The notes beneath the pieces are model-generated. The model saw only the letters and a list, made by a program, of their open reading frames with translations, had not been told where the DNA came from and did no database searches. A program made the translations under genes and the position numbers. A stretch of 64,000 nucleotides of DNA, from contig USAN01000001.1 in assembly GCA_900552645.1 (NCBI GenBank), positions 124,001 through 188,000 on the forward strand. Reading direction: 5' to 3'. Of the stretch, positions 7,792 through 16,927 are shown piece by piece (the first letter of the stretch is position 1; each line of letters begins with the position of its first letter). The stretch is from an uncultured Bacteroides sp. (GTDB lineage Bacteria; Bacteroidota; Bacteroidia; Bacteroidales; Bacteroidaceae).

Positions 7792-9549
7792 ATGTATATA
7801 GAAAAAATAAATTCGCCTGCAGATGTAAAGTTGCTACAGGTGCAGCAACTTGAAGAGCTGAGTAAGGAAATTCGTTTCCATTTACTTAATAAGTTGAGTG
7901 CCCATGGCGGACATATAGGACCGAATCTTGGAATGGTAGAGGCTACCATTGCACTTCACTATGTGTTCAATTCGCCAACCGACAAGATTGTATACGATGT
8001 TTCGCATCAAAGTTATGCTCACAAAATGCTTACCGGAAGAAAGGAAGCATTCATGAATCCCGAAAAATATGATGAAGTATCGGGTTATTCCGAGCCTTGC
8101 GAGAGTGCTCACGACTTTTTTGTGATAGGTCATACATCAACTTCAGTCAGCCTGGCATGCGGATTGGCAAAGGCGCGCGATCTAAAGGATGAAAAAGAGA
8201 ATATAATTGCTGTTATTGGCGATGGTTCGCTTAGTGGAGGAGAAGCCTTTGAGGGATTGGATAATGTGGCCGAACAGGGAACTAACATGATAATAGTCTT
8301 TAATGATAACCAGATGTCTATAGCCGAAAATCATGGTGGTATATACAGAAATCTTGAAGAGTTGCGCAATACCAACGGGAAAGCAGAATGTAACTTTTTT
8401 AAGGCTATGGGATTGGACTATATATATGTAAAGGATGGAAATGATGTTGCATCGCTTATAGATGCTTTTGCAAAGGTAAAGGATACAGATCATCCGGTTG
8501 TGGTTCATATAAATACTCTTAAAGGAAAAGGATATAAGTTTGCCGAAGAGAATAAAGAGCAGTTTCATTGGGGAATGCCTTTTGATCTTGCTACCGGACA
8601 GCCGAAAAGGGAATATGACGGAGAGGATTATCATGACATGACTGCTACTCTTTTGCTGGCAAAGATGAAAGAGGATAAGAGGGTAGTGGCTATAACAGCG
8701 GCTGTTCCGACTGTAATGGGTTTTACTCCTGAATTGAGACAAGAGGCAGGCAGGCAGTTTGTTGATGTTGGAATAGCCGAAGAGCATGCAGTGGCTTTTG
8801 CTTCGGGAATTGCTGCAAATGGTGGTAAGCCTGTATTTGGTGTGTACAGTACTTTCGTACAGCGTGCATACGATCAGTTGTCGCAAGATTTGTGCATAAA
8901 CAATAATGCTGCTACTATACTGGTGTATCTGGGTTCGCTGGCAGGTATGAATGATGTTACGCATCTTGGTTTCTTCGATATACCTTTAATAAGTAATATT
9001 CCAAATATGGTCTATCTGGCACCTACATGCAAAGAGGAGTTTGTTGCCATGACAAACTGGAGTATTGATCAAAATGATTATCCGGTTGCCATAAGAGTTC
9101 CTGCAAACGGAGTGATCGAGTCGGGAAGGATAGATAACACAGATTACAGCAAGTTAAACAAATACTTAATGACTCAGAGGGGATCGGAAGTTGCCGTTAT
9201 TGCCTTAGGTTCGTTTTATCAGCTGGGACAGGAGGTTGTAACTGCCCTTAAGGAGAGTGCAGGTGTTAATGCTACTCTTATAAATCCTCGTTTCATAACA
9301 GGCCTGGATAAGGATATGCTTGATGAACTAAAGCATAATCACCGACTTGTAATTACGCTTGAAGATGGCATACTGGACGGAGGTTTTGGCGAGAAAATTT
9401 CAAGATATTATGGAGCGACAGATATGAAGACACTGAATTTTGGTGCCGACAAGCAGTTTAGAGACAGATATTCGGTAAAGGAATTATTGAAAGAGATGCA
9501 TCTTACTGTTAGCCAGATTGTGGAAGATATAATTGATGTAATTAAGTAG
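7792..9549 (+). CDS. 1-deoxy-D-xylulose-5-phosphate synthase-like transketolase
   Basis: 585 residues, a little shorter than typical DXS (about 620-640). The thiamine-diphosphate region is intact: AHGGHIGPNLG near residue 37, VSHQSYAHK, GHTSTSVSLACGLA, then GDGSLSGGEAFEGLDN and NDNQMSI. The central domain keeps VDVGIAEEHAV (catalytic Glu) and YSTFVQRAYDQL. The conserved DRAG-type stretch that precedes THQG in ordinary DXS reads VYLGSLAGMNDVTHLG here, so a phosphate-contact Arg is missing. Some Bacteroides genomes carry a second DXS-like gene of this size. The normal product feeds isoprenoid, thiamine and pyridoxal synthesis, but the changed motif makes the exact donor/acceptor uncertain. Monocistronic by context. 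Confidence 0.8.
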   Translation: MYIEKINSPADVKLLQVQQLEELSKEIRFHLLNKLSAHGGHIGPNLGMVEATIALHYVFNSPTDKIVYDVSHQSYAHKMLTGRKEAFMNPEKYDEVSGYSEPCESAHDFFVIGHTSTSVSLACGLAKARDLKDEKENIIAVIGDGSLSGGEAFEGLDNVAEQGTNMIIVFNDNQMSIAENHGGIYRNLEELRNTNGKAECNFFKAMGLDYIYVKDGNDVASLIDAFAKVKDTDHPVVVHINTLKGKGYKFAEENKEQFHWGMPFDLATGQPKREYDGEDYHDMTATLLLAKMKEDKRVVAITAAVPTVMGFTPELRQEAGRQFVDVGIAEEHAVAFASGIAANGGKPVFGVYSTFVQRAYDQLSQDLCINNNAATILVYLGSLAGMNDVTHLGFFDIPLISNIPNMVYLAPTCKEEFVAMTNWSIDQNDYPVAIRVPANGVIESGRIDNTDYSKLNKYLMTQRGSEVAVIALGSFYQLGQEVVTALKESAGVNATLINPRFITGLDKDMLDELKHNHRLVITLEDGILDGGFGEKISRYYGATDMKTLNFGADKQFRDRYSVKELLKEMHLTVSQIVEDIIDVIK

Positions 9550-9596
9550 TAATTGCATTGTAAGGAATGATCCTGTTTAACAGGCATATAAATTGC

Positions 9597-9770
9597 AATA
9601 TGAATTTATAATCTGTAAGCAATAGTTTTCCTGAAAAGGAAAAAGTACCATTTTAGACCACTGAAGTGACCTGAAAAAGTTAGACGGGTTTAATATTAAA
9701 ATATTTATTGGCAAAGAGTTCGGTATTGTACCGGACTCTTTCCTTTTAATCTGGTCTTAATTCTTTTATT
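9597..9770. repeat. Dispersed intergenic repeat, copy A (partial, rearranged)
   Basis: The first part (about 9597-9655) is nearly identical to 51091-51150: ATATGAATTTATAATCTG, TAAGC, then an A-rich tract, AAAGTACCATTTTAGA. The end (9742-9770, CCTTTTAATCTGG, CTTAATT) matches 28856-28880. The right arm of the hairpin seen in the other copies is missing here. Like the other two copies it lies between convergent genes. Confidence 0.65.
9713..9741 (+). terminator. Terminator between the DXS-like gene and cdd
   Basis: AAAGAGTTCGGTA (9713-9725) pairs with TACCGGACTCTTT (9729-9741) over 13 bp with one G-U pair and a 3-nt loop. It is followed by CCTTTTAAT, and on the other strand the flank is less T-rich. 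It lies in a convergent gap. Confidence 0.6.
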
Positions 9771-9776
9771 ATTGTA

Positions 9777-10256
9777 TTAGTCCATATAAGTAGCATCGAA
9801 AGATAGTGGCAGCAAACTGCCTACACTTCTCAATACATAAATGTCGTTCTTACTGTAAAGCAGTATTCTCATAGGGTTGCCATATCTTTTTTCTGTCTCC
9901 AAAAGAACCTGACGGCAGGCTCCGCATGGAGGGATAGGAGAGTCTAGAAAATCTTCTTCTGTACGTGCTGCAATTGCAAGAGTAATTACAGGCTGGTCGG
10001 GGTACTGCGAATTTGCATAGAAAACAGTAGTGCGCTCGGCACATATACCCGAAGGATATGCCGCATTTTCCTGATTGGTGCCGGTTACAATGGTTCCATT
10101 TTTTAACAATGCAGCTGCACCTACCGAGAAATGAGAATATGGTGCATAGCTATTGTTGGTTGCATTGCATGCAGCATCAATAAGTTTTTTGTCCTCAGCG
10201 CTCAGTTCATCGTATTTATATGCTTCAATATCTATTTCAAGCTTTATTTGTTTCAT
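9777..10256 (-). CDS. cdd: Cytidine deaminase
   Basis: 159 residues, a normal size for the small tetrameric class. The zinc site is clear: CAERTTVF (Cys with the catalytic Glu) and PCGACRQVL (two further Cys). The pyrimidine-binding start YAPYSHFSVGAA and NQENAAYPSG are also present. The enzyme deaminates cytidine and deoxycytidine to the uridine forms in the cytosol for pyrimidine salvage. It is transcribed alone, converging with the DXS-like gene and 70 bp after the patatin gene start-to-end direction, so it may share that transcript (the patatin gene lies to its right and reads the same way, but ends before cdd begins only in reverse order). Treat co-transcription as unproven. Confidence 0.93.
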   Translation of the reverse strand: MKQIKLEIDIEAYKYDELSAEDKKLIDAACNATNNSYAPYSHFSVGAAALLKNGTIVTGTNQENAAYPSGICAERTTVFYANSQYPDQPVITLAIAARTEEDFLDSPIPPCGACRQVLLETEKRYGNPMRILLYSKNDIYVLRSVGSLLPLSFDATYMD

Positions 10257-10326
10257 ACTCTATATTATTTGTTTATCACAAAAATAGCTGTTTCTTTTAA
10301 ATAATCAAATATTTTTATTTTCATCA

Positions 10327-12543
10327 TCAGAAGTAGAAACCTGCGTTAAGATAAATTCCCATATTTTTGTATAAACTAGAGTAATTTACCTGCAGGCTCA
10401 GTGGTCCGAACAGTAAATCGTATGATGCTCTTAGTCCATATCCCCATATATCCTTACCACTTATAAGTTTCTGTATGCTATGGCTCTCTTTTCCGTATTC
10501 GCTTAGTGCCGTAATATACAGCTTGTCCTTTAACTGATAACGTAGGTTAAGGCGTGCACCTATAAAACTGTTTTGCACTATCTGGGTATGTTGATCTGTT
10601 TCCCACGATTCCTGTTGTGGAAAGTATATGCCATCGAATATGCCTCCCAGATAGTTTTGATAATAGCAGGAAATATCATTTCCTATAAGGAATCTTCCTT
10701 TAAGAAGTGGCATTAGATATAGCTTTGATGTAAGTTTTACAGGCTTTTCTACATTAAAACGTATGCTGCCGAAAGGTGCTCCACCCTTATAGCTGAGGCC
10801 GTTCTTTGTATACAATATTGCATGTATGTTGGCTTTTGTGCCAACTGTAGCAAAGTAGTCTTTGTTGTAAGTATCTAGAAGAAAGTCGCCAAAATAGTTT
10901 ATGAAATGTGATGCCGACATCTTTACCGGACTGTTGTCCGGAAGATACATGTAATGATTATAGTTGAAAAAGTCGAACTGAACTCCTCCCTGTATACGGA
11001 AATTTGAATGTATTTTAGAGTAGTATGCCTCTATATGTTGTGAAGCATACTCAAGTTTTTCAAGCTTGTTGGTATGAGAATACAGTCCGAAGTCATTGTA
11101 CTTTATCATGTATGAAGCACTGAAGCGATGATTGAAGAAATTTCCATAAGTAAACTGTAATTTTAGATAAGGATTTTTAGATATCCTACCTGTAACAGAA
11201 TAATGATAGTTGGTATTCATATCGTTGTCGTTCGAGGCGTTGAGCAACAGGCTGCCTATGGCTTCGGTATCGAACCTTATTCCTATATTAAGCGCCTTGT
11301 AGTTTTTTGGAGTAAGTTCGAATACCAAGTCGTATGGAGGATTGTCTGTAAGGTAATATTCTACTGTAAGGAATGTATTCATTCCCTGCATGATTGATAT
11401 AGCGTGGTCTATCTGCGATGTATGGATAACCGAGTGCTCATGAAGATTTATCTTATTTCTAAGCCACTTTTCATCTTCTGTCTTTATTCCGTTTATCTTT
11501 ATATTGTTTATGTAATATTTAGTGGGGAGTTCGCGTTCTTTTAATTTCGTAACTACCGAGTCTTCTTTCGTACCCTGATTATATATTTTCTTTTTAAGAG
11601 CAATTATCTCGTCCCACTGTTTACGTGCTGCTTTTTCGCCAATCTCAAGCATTGAATCTATTGCAGCATCCTGAAAACTTGCAGCCGAATATCCTTTTAA
11701 TGGTGGGTTTATATATAGATCGGTAGCATAACGGTTTTCACGATATTTCTGCTCGCCCATAATATCTATCAGTTGCGAAAGCATGCTTGGCAGCGATGTT
11801 AGTTCCGATTTGGTTTTCCAACCGGTGGTAAGGTCTATTCCTATTATTATCTCGGCACCCATATCTTTTACTACGTCTACAGGAAAATTGTCTAGCGCAC
11901 CACCGTCAATTAGCAGCATGCTGTCGCGGCTTACCGGTACGAATACTCCAGGTATAGACATGGTAGAACGCATGGCAACAGGTAGCGAACCCGACGAAAG
12001 GTTTACCTGACGTCCATGTACTATATCTACAGATACACACTTGAAGGGGATGGGTAGATCCATGAAATTCTTAACATCGTGATAGCCGGTAGTAAGTTTT
12101 GTAAAAAGGTTCAGTACATTTTGTCCCGTTACATATCCATTTGGTATTGAACCTTCTCCATTTATAGAGAAAGGAATATGAAAGGCATAGGTTTCTTTTT
12201 CTTTCTTTGAAAGAAATACCTTATCTACTCTTTTTACCTGGTCGCTTAATAGGAAAATCCAGTCCTGATTTCTAAATAGACTATCCATATAGTTAGCATT
12301 GTAGCCTATGGAGTAGAGTGCCCCAACCAGTCCGCCTATACTGGTTCCTGCAATATAGTCGATAGGGATGCCGGCCTCTTCAAGTACTTTCAATACTCCA
12401 ACTTCGGCGGCTCCTTTTGCACCTCCTCCTCCAAATACCAATCCTACCTTCTTTCTTGGCGTTGATTGCTGAGCCTGAGATGTAGTTACGGTAAAGAGCA
12501 ATAGAAATACTAAAATTGTTGCTATGTAATTAAGTCTACTCAT
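10327..12543 (-). CDS. Patatin-like phospholipase with Omp85-type C-terminus
   Basis: 738 residues with a signal peptide to about residue 25 (TTSQAQQ). The patatin domain covers about 30-330: oxyanion loop GGGGAKGAAEVG at 38-49, catalytic Ser68 in GTSIG and Asp213 in the DGG motif. A POTRA-like segment follows (YYINNIKINGIKTEDEKWLRNKI, with INLHEHS), then about 350 residues of beta-strand-rich sequence ending in NAGFYF, with the aromatic last residue typical of outer-membrane barrels. This is the PlpD-like architecture: a periplasmic or exported lipase on a 16-strand barrel. The order of domains is read from the sequence. Whether the lipase is exposed outside or stays in the periplasm is not known. 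Substrate is probably phospholipid. Confidence 0.88.
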   Translation of the reverse strand: MSRLNYIATILVFLLLFTVTTSQAQQSTPRKKVGLVFGGGGAKGAAEVGVLKVLEEAGIPIDYIAGTSIGGLVGALYSIGYNANYMDSLFRNQDWIFLLSDQVKRVDKVFLSKKEKETYAFHIPFSINGEGSIPNGYVTGQNVLNLFTKLTTGYHDVKNFMDLPIPFKCVSVDIVHGRQVNLSSGSLPVAMRSTMSIPGVFVPVSRDSMLLIDGGALDNFPVDVVKDMGAEIIIGIDLTTGWKTKSELTSLPSMLSQLIDIMGEQKYRENRYATDLYINPPLKGYSAASFQDAAIDSMLEIGEKAARKQWDEIIALKKKIYNQGTKEDSVVTKLKERELPTKYYINNIKINGIKTEDEKWLRNKINLHEHSVIHTSQIDHAISIMQGMNTFLTVEYYLTDNPPYDLVFELTPKNYKALNIGIRFDTEAIGSLLLNASNDNDMNTNYHYSVTGRISKNPYLKLQFTYGNFFNHRFSASYMIKYNDFGLYSHTNKLEKLEYASQHIEAYYSKIHSNFRIQGGVQFDFFNYNHYMYLPDNSPVKMSASHFINYFGDFLLDTYNKDYFATVGTKANIHAILYTKNGLSYKGGAPFGSIRFNVEKPVKLTSKLYLMPLLKGRFLIGNDISCYYQNYLGGIFDGIYFPQQESWETDQHTQIVQNSFIGARLNLRYQLKDKLYITALSEYGKESHSIQKLISGKDIWGYGLRASYDLLFGPLSLQVNYSSLYKNMGIYLNAGFYF

Positions 12544-12824
12544 GATACCTATGTATGTTAAATCCTTATAATATATACTATATATAATGTGAGATGAAAT
12601 ATGTTTTTAAACCATTAACTATTCTAAAACACTGTTTGTTTTGTGAATGATTCAAAAAAAAGAATATTGGTATAGGAAATGTTACATTTTGGTTATTGAA
12701 ATGTATTATATTGTATTTAACTCTTTATTTATTAAAATATTATCTTTATGTTTGTTTGTGTCAATTAGCCGAAAAAGTATTGATTTAGGTTAAAATTCTA
12801 TTGATTGTGAACGACAAAAAGATT

Positions 12825-12832
12825 TAATTTTG
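12825..12832 (+). promoter_or_regulatory. -7 box in front of the GH3 gene
   Basis: TAATTTTG fits TAnnTTTG and lies 34 bp before the ATG. ATTG/TTGTG sequences at 12800-12809 may serve as a weak -33 element. The 323-bp divergent gap (12544-12866) shows no gene. Confidence 0.5.
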
Positions 12833-12866
12833 CTATCTCTAATAAAAACATAAATAATTTAATACA

Positions 12867-15200
12867 ATGAAAAGACTATTTCTATCTATGATTATGTGTG
12901 CAACCGGCTTACTTCCCATGGCGGCTCAACAGGTTAAGCCTGCCATACCATCCGATCCGGATATAGAGGCTAAAATACAGAAGAGACTGAAGACGATGAC
13001 TCTTGAAGAGAAAATTGGTCAGATGTGCGAGATTACAGTAGACTCGGTAACTGATATGCAGAAGAGGGATAAGTTTACGGTGAACAAGAAAATGGTAGAT
13101 AAGGTTATAGGACAATATAAGGTGGGCTCTATTCTGAATGTTCCTTTCAGTATAGCACAACCAAAGGAGGTATGGGCCGATTTGATAAAGACTCTTCAGG
13201 ATAAATCTATGGAGACGATGGGCATTCCTTGTATATATGGGGTAGATCAGATTCATGGCACTACTTATACGCGTGGTGGTACCTTCTTTCCTCAGGGAAT
13301 AAATATGGCGGCAAGCTTTAATCGCGACCTGATGAAAAAGTCATCAGAAATATCGGCTTACGAAACTAAGGCAGGATGCATTCCGTGGACGTATGCTCCG
13401 GTTATGGACCTGGGACGCGATCCCAGATGGTCTAGAATGTGGGAGAGTTATGGAGAAGATCCTTACGTAAACCAGGAAATGGCAGTGGCTTCTCTTAAAG
13501 GTTTTCAGGGAGATAATCCTAATAAAATAGGACCAAATAACGTTGCTGCATGTATAAAGCACTTTATGGGATATGGTGTACCGGTATCGGGAAAAGACAG
13601 AACTCCATCTTCTATATCAAGAGCAGACATGCGCGAGAAGTATTTTGCTCCTTTCCTGGCGTGTATAAAGGAGGGAGCACTGTCGCTGATGGTAAACTCG
13701 GGAGTAGATAATGGAATGCCTTTTCATGCAAATAAGGAGTTGCTTACGGAATGGGTAAAGAATGACCTTAACTGGGATGGTATGATTGTTACAGACTGGG
13801 CCGACATAAATAACCTATGTACGCGAGATCATATAGCAGCTACAAAGAAAGAGGCTATAAAAATAGCAATTAATGCAGGTATAGATATGTCTATGGTGCC
13901 ATACGAGTTGAGCTTCTGTGATGATCTTAAGGAGTTGGTGCAGGAGGGTGAGGTGCCTATGTCGCGTATTGACGATGCAGTGGCACGTGTGTTGAGACTG
14001 AAATACAGACTTGGGCTTTTTGAAAATCCTTATTGGGACATAAAGAAGTACGACCGGTTTGCTTCGGCACAGTCGGCAGCAGTCGCACTTCAGGCAGCCG
14101 AAGAATCAGAAATACTACTAAAGAATCAAGATAATATACTTCCTATAAAGAAAGGAGAGAAAATATTGCTTGCAGGACCTAATGCAAACTCTATGCGTTG
14201 TTTAAACGGTGGGTGGTCATATTCATGGCAGGGAGATCGTGCCGATGATTGTGCGCAGGAGTATAATACTATATACGAAGCTTTATGCAATAAATATGGA
14301 AAAAGCAATATAATATACGAACCGGGGGTAACATACAAGACAGCCGGGGGCAGTGAATGGTGGGAAGAAAATACTCCTGAAATTCAGAAAGCTGTAAATG
14401 CTGCTGCAAAGGCCGATGTGATAATTGCATGTATAGGCGAGAACTCTTACTGCGAGACTCCGGGTAATCTTAATGATCTTACACTTTCAAGAAACCAGAT
14501 AGATCTTGTAAAGGCTCTTGCGGCTACGGGTAAGCCTATAGTTATGGTTCTTAACGAAGGACGCCCACGTATAATAAACGAAATAGAACCATTGGCAAAA
14601 GCAGTAGTAGATATATTGCTGCCAAGCAATTATGGTGCAGATGCATTGGCAAATCTTCTGGCTGGAGATGCCAACTTCAGTGCTAAGTTGCCCTTTACTT
14701 ATCCTCATCATATAAATTCGCTGGCTACATACGATTATAAGCCATGCGAGAATATGGGACAGATGGCAGGTAATTATAATTACGATGCTGTTATGGATGT
14801 GCAGTGGCCATTTGGATATGGACTGAGTTATACCGACTATAAGTACGATAACTTCAAGGTGGACAAATCTAACTTCAATGCCGACGATGATTTGACTTTT
14901 ACTGTTGATGTAACAAATACCGGTAAGATGGAAGGGAAGGAGAGTGTATTGCTATTCTCGCGCGATTTGGTAGCGAGTAGTACTCCCGACAACAAGCGTT
15001 TGCGTAATTTTGAAAAGGTATCATTAAAACCGGGTGAAACAAAGAGTGTAACAATGAAGATAAAAGGAAGTGATCTTGCTTTTGTAAATTACTATGGTAA
15101 ATGGACACTCGAGAAAGGTGATTTTATCATGACTTGTGGCAATCAGACTCTTCCGCTTGTATGTACGCAAACTAAAGTATGGGATACGCCTAATAGATAA
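12867..15200 (+). CDS. Glycoside hydrolase family 3, probable beta-glucosidase
   Basis: 777 residues with a signal peptide (about 1-21, ending PMAAQQ). The N-terminal GH3 barrel (about 30-390) holds the substrate-binding KH pair at 231-232 and the catalytic nucleophile Asp310 in MIVTDWADI. The GH3 C-terminal domain (about 415-640) and a fibronectin-III-like domain (about 680-765, LTFTVDVTNTGKMEGKESV) follow, giving the three-domain plan of BglX-type enzymes. It would cleave terminal beta-glucosides, or possibly beta-xylosides, in the periplasm. Exact specificity is not visible. It has its own promoter and a hairpin after it, so it is probably a single-gene unit. Confidence 0.9.
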   Translation: MKRLFLSMIMCATGLLPMAAQQVKPAIPSDPDIEAKIQKRLKTMTLEEKIGQMCEITVDSVTDMQKRDKFTVNKKMVDKVIGQYKVGSILNVPFSIAQPKEVWADLIKTLQDKSMETMGIPCIYGVDQIHGTTYTRGGTFFPQGINMAASFNRDLMKKSSEISAYETKAGCIPWTYAPVMDLGRDPRWSRMWESYGEDPYVNQEMAVASLKGFQGDNPNKIGPNNVAACIKHFMGYGVPVSGKDRTPSSISRADMREKYFAPFLACIKEGALSLMVNSGVDNGMPFHANKELLTEWVKNDLNWDGMIVTDWADINNLCTRDHIAATKKEAIKIAINAGIDMSMVPYELSFCDDLKELVQEGEVPMSRIDDAVARVLRLKYRLGLFENPYWDIKKYDRFASAQSAAVALQAAEESEILLKNQDNILPIKKGEKILLAGPNANSMRCLNGGWSYSWQGDRADDCAQEYNTIYEALCNKYGKSNIIYEPGVTYKTAGGSEWWEENTPEIQKAVNAAAKADVIIACIGENSYCETPGNLNDLTLSRNQIDLVKALAATGKPIVMVLNEGRPRIINEIEPLAKAVVDILLPSNYGADALANLLAGDANFSAKLPFTYPHHINSLATYDYKPCENMGQMAGNYNYDAVMDVQWPFGYGLSYTDYKYDNFKVDKSNFNADDDLTFTVDVTNTGKMEGKESVLLFSRDLVASSTPDNKRLRNFEKVSLKPGETKSVTMKIKGSDLAFVNYYGKWTLEKGDFIMTCGNQTLPLVCTQTKVWDTPNR

Positions 15201-15231
15201 TTAATAGGTATAAAAAATAATAAGCATATAG

Positions 15232-15271
15232 AGAATGCGTGATGTTTTATTTAAGGAATATCACGCATTCT
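15232..15271 (+). terminator. Hairpin after the GH3 gene
   Basis: AGAATGCGTGAT (15232-15243) pairs perfectly with ATCACGCATTCT (15260-15271). Three more pairs, one of them G-U, extend the stem to 15 bp around a 10-nt loop. The T-tract is poor, so termination may be weak. Confidence 0.55.
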
Positions 15272-15440
15272 TAATATGAATAGGGGTTTGCAGAAAATAA
15301 TTGAAATGGCTGAAAAGTCAATGTTTATGATTGATTTTATTAAGTTGCTGATTTTCAATAATTTTATTTTATCGGGCTTGTGTAGGTAGTTTTTATAAAT
15401 AAAATTAAGTATTAAAATACGTAAAAAAAGGGTTGATATA

Positions 15441-15471
15441 TTTGCAGGTTAAAATAAAAACCCTACCTTTG
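15441..15471 (+). promoter_or_regulatory. Consensus promoter of the tRNA-His gene
   Basis: TTTG at 15441-15444, a 19-bp spacer, then TACCTTTG at 15464-15471. This is an exact match to the Bacteroidetes housekeeping promoter and places the start about 20 bp before the tRNA. Confidence 0.85.
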
Positions 15472-15498
15472 CATCGCTTTCGAAAGGAAGTAGATATG

Positions 15499-15572
<74 letters not shown>

Positions 15573-15581
15573 CATCAAAAT

Positions 15582-15618
15582 AAAATCCCTGCAAACGAAT
15601 AGTTTGCAGGGATTTTTT
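15582..15618 (+). terminator. Terminator of tRNA-His
   Basis: A perfect 15-bp stem (15582-15596 with 15602-15616), loop GAATA, and a run of six T. Confidence 0.85.
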
Positions 15619-15700
15619 GTTTATTTTGTCTTTTGGGGTGTTTTATTTGCTCATTATTATATATTGTGTTATTATCATTCTTTGAAAGGAATTGTATAAA

Positions 15701-16057
15701 ATGGATATAGAAACGATTCGCAACTATTGTATAAAGAAGAAGGGGATAACCGAAGAGTTTCCTTTTGACGAAGTTACCTTGGTATTCAAGGTTATGGGAA
15801 AGATGTTTGTGTGCATAAGTCTGGATAATCCGGAGTGGATAATTCTTAAGTGTAATCCTGACTATGCAATCGAGTTGCGCGAAGAGTATTCGGATATAGA
15901 AGGTGCCTTTCATTTTAACAAGAAGTACTGGAATCAGATAAGATTAATGGGTGAGGTTAGCGACACCCTCATTCTCTCTCTTATAGATCACTCTTACGAT
16001 GAGGTACTTATGAAATTTACACGTAAAATGCGTCAGGAGTATGATGCACTTCCATAG
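15701..16057 (+). CDS. MmcQ/YjbR family protein
   Basis: 118 residues, start at the ATG of MDIETIRNYC. An upstream TTG in frame is not needed. The sequence has the family pattern: TEEFPFDEVTLVFKVMGKMF, then KCNPDYAIELREEY, IEGAFHFNKKYWN and a final helix. These small proteins adopt a CyaY-like DNA-binding fold but their role is not settled. It lies 9 bp before the biotin ligase gene, so the two are probably co-transcribed. Confidence 0.85.
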   Translation: MDIETIRNYCIKKKGITEEFPFDEVTLVFKVMGKMFVCISLDNPEWIILKCNPDYAIELREEYSDIEGAFHFNKKYWNQIRLMGEVSDTLILSLIDHSYDEVLMKFTRKMRQEYDALP

Positions 16058-16066
16058 ATAAAAATT

Positions 16067-16798
16067 ATGAATGTTATAAGAGTAAATGAGGTAGGATCGA
16101 CCAACGATTATCTGGCCGAATTGGTAAACAGAGATAATATTGAAGAATTTACAGTGGTTGTAAGCGATTTTCAGACAGCCGGCAAAGGTCAGCGCGGCAA
16201 TAAGTGGGAATCGGCTTGCGGAAAGAATCTTACTTTCAGTATGGTGGTGTTTCCATATACTGTTCTTGCACGCGAGCAGTTTATTATTTCTATGATAGCA
16301 TCGACCGTAATTTGTGATGTACTGAGTGAATATATAAATGATGTAAGGATAAAGTGGCCTAATGATGTTTACTGGAAGGATAGAAAGATTTGTGGTATGC
16401 TTATTGAAAATGATCTTGAAGGTATGAACGTTATGCGATCCATTATTGGAATAGGTGTGAATATAAATCAATGCGAGTTTCGTTCGGATGCTCCCAATCC
16501 TGTATCTCTATTTCAAATACTTGGTAGCGAGATAGATCGTAATGAGGTGCTTTGTAAAATAGTAGATGAACTTAAGATAAGATTTACCGATATTTCAATT
16601 GGTGGTAGTGCTAATGATATTCATGAAAGATATCTCTCTTCTCTTTATAGAAAGGACAAGGTGTGTAAATATACCGATTGCAATGGAGAGTTTATGGGTA
16701 AGATTGTAAATGTTGAAAAGGATGGACATCTTTGCATTTTGGATGAAGATGATAGGGTAAGGAGGTATATTTTCAAAGAGGTGAAATTTATTATCTAA
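16067..16798 (+). CDS. birA: Biotin--[acetyl-CoA-carboxylase] ligase
   Basis: 243 residues, the size of the catalytic-only (group I) biotin ligases without the N-terminal DNA-binding domain. Visible motifs are GSTNDYL at the start, AGKGQRGNKWES (the biotinyl-AMP loop), IKWPNDVYWKDRKICGMLIE and GIGVNIN. It activates biotin with ATP and attaches it to the Lys of biotin carboxyl carrier proteins in the cytosol. Because there is no helix-turn-helix, it should not act as a repressor. It follows the MmcQ/YjbR gene by 9 bp. Confidence 0.9.
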   Translation: MNVIRVNEVGSTNDYLAELVNRDNIEEFTVVVSDFQTAGKGQRGNKWESACGKNLTFSMVVFPYTVLAREQFIISMIASTVICDVLSEYINDVRIKWPNDVYWKDRKICGMLIENDLEGMNVMRSIIGIGVNINQCEFRSDAPNPVSLFQILGSEIDRNEVLCKIVDELKIRFTDISIGGSANDIHERYLSSLYRKDKVCKYTDCNGEFMGKIVNVEKDGHLCILDEDDRVRRYIFKEVKFII

Positions 16799-16891
16799 CT
16801 ATAACCAACCTGTTATTAGGTATTTTGGATGTTATTTATTTAAATTTGTTAATATAATATTGTGTTTTCGGAAATTGCAACATGAAGATGT

Positions 16892-16899
16892 TATATTTG
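16892..16899 (+). promoter_or_regulatory. -7 box in front of the GH95 gene
   Basis: TATATTTG within ATGTTATATTTG. The same 12-bp string occurs at the promoter of the next gene (19583-19594). No good -33 box is seen. Confidence 0.45.
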
Positions 16900-16927
16900 T
16901 ACAAATTACAATAACTAATTAATATCT

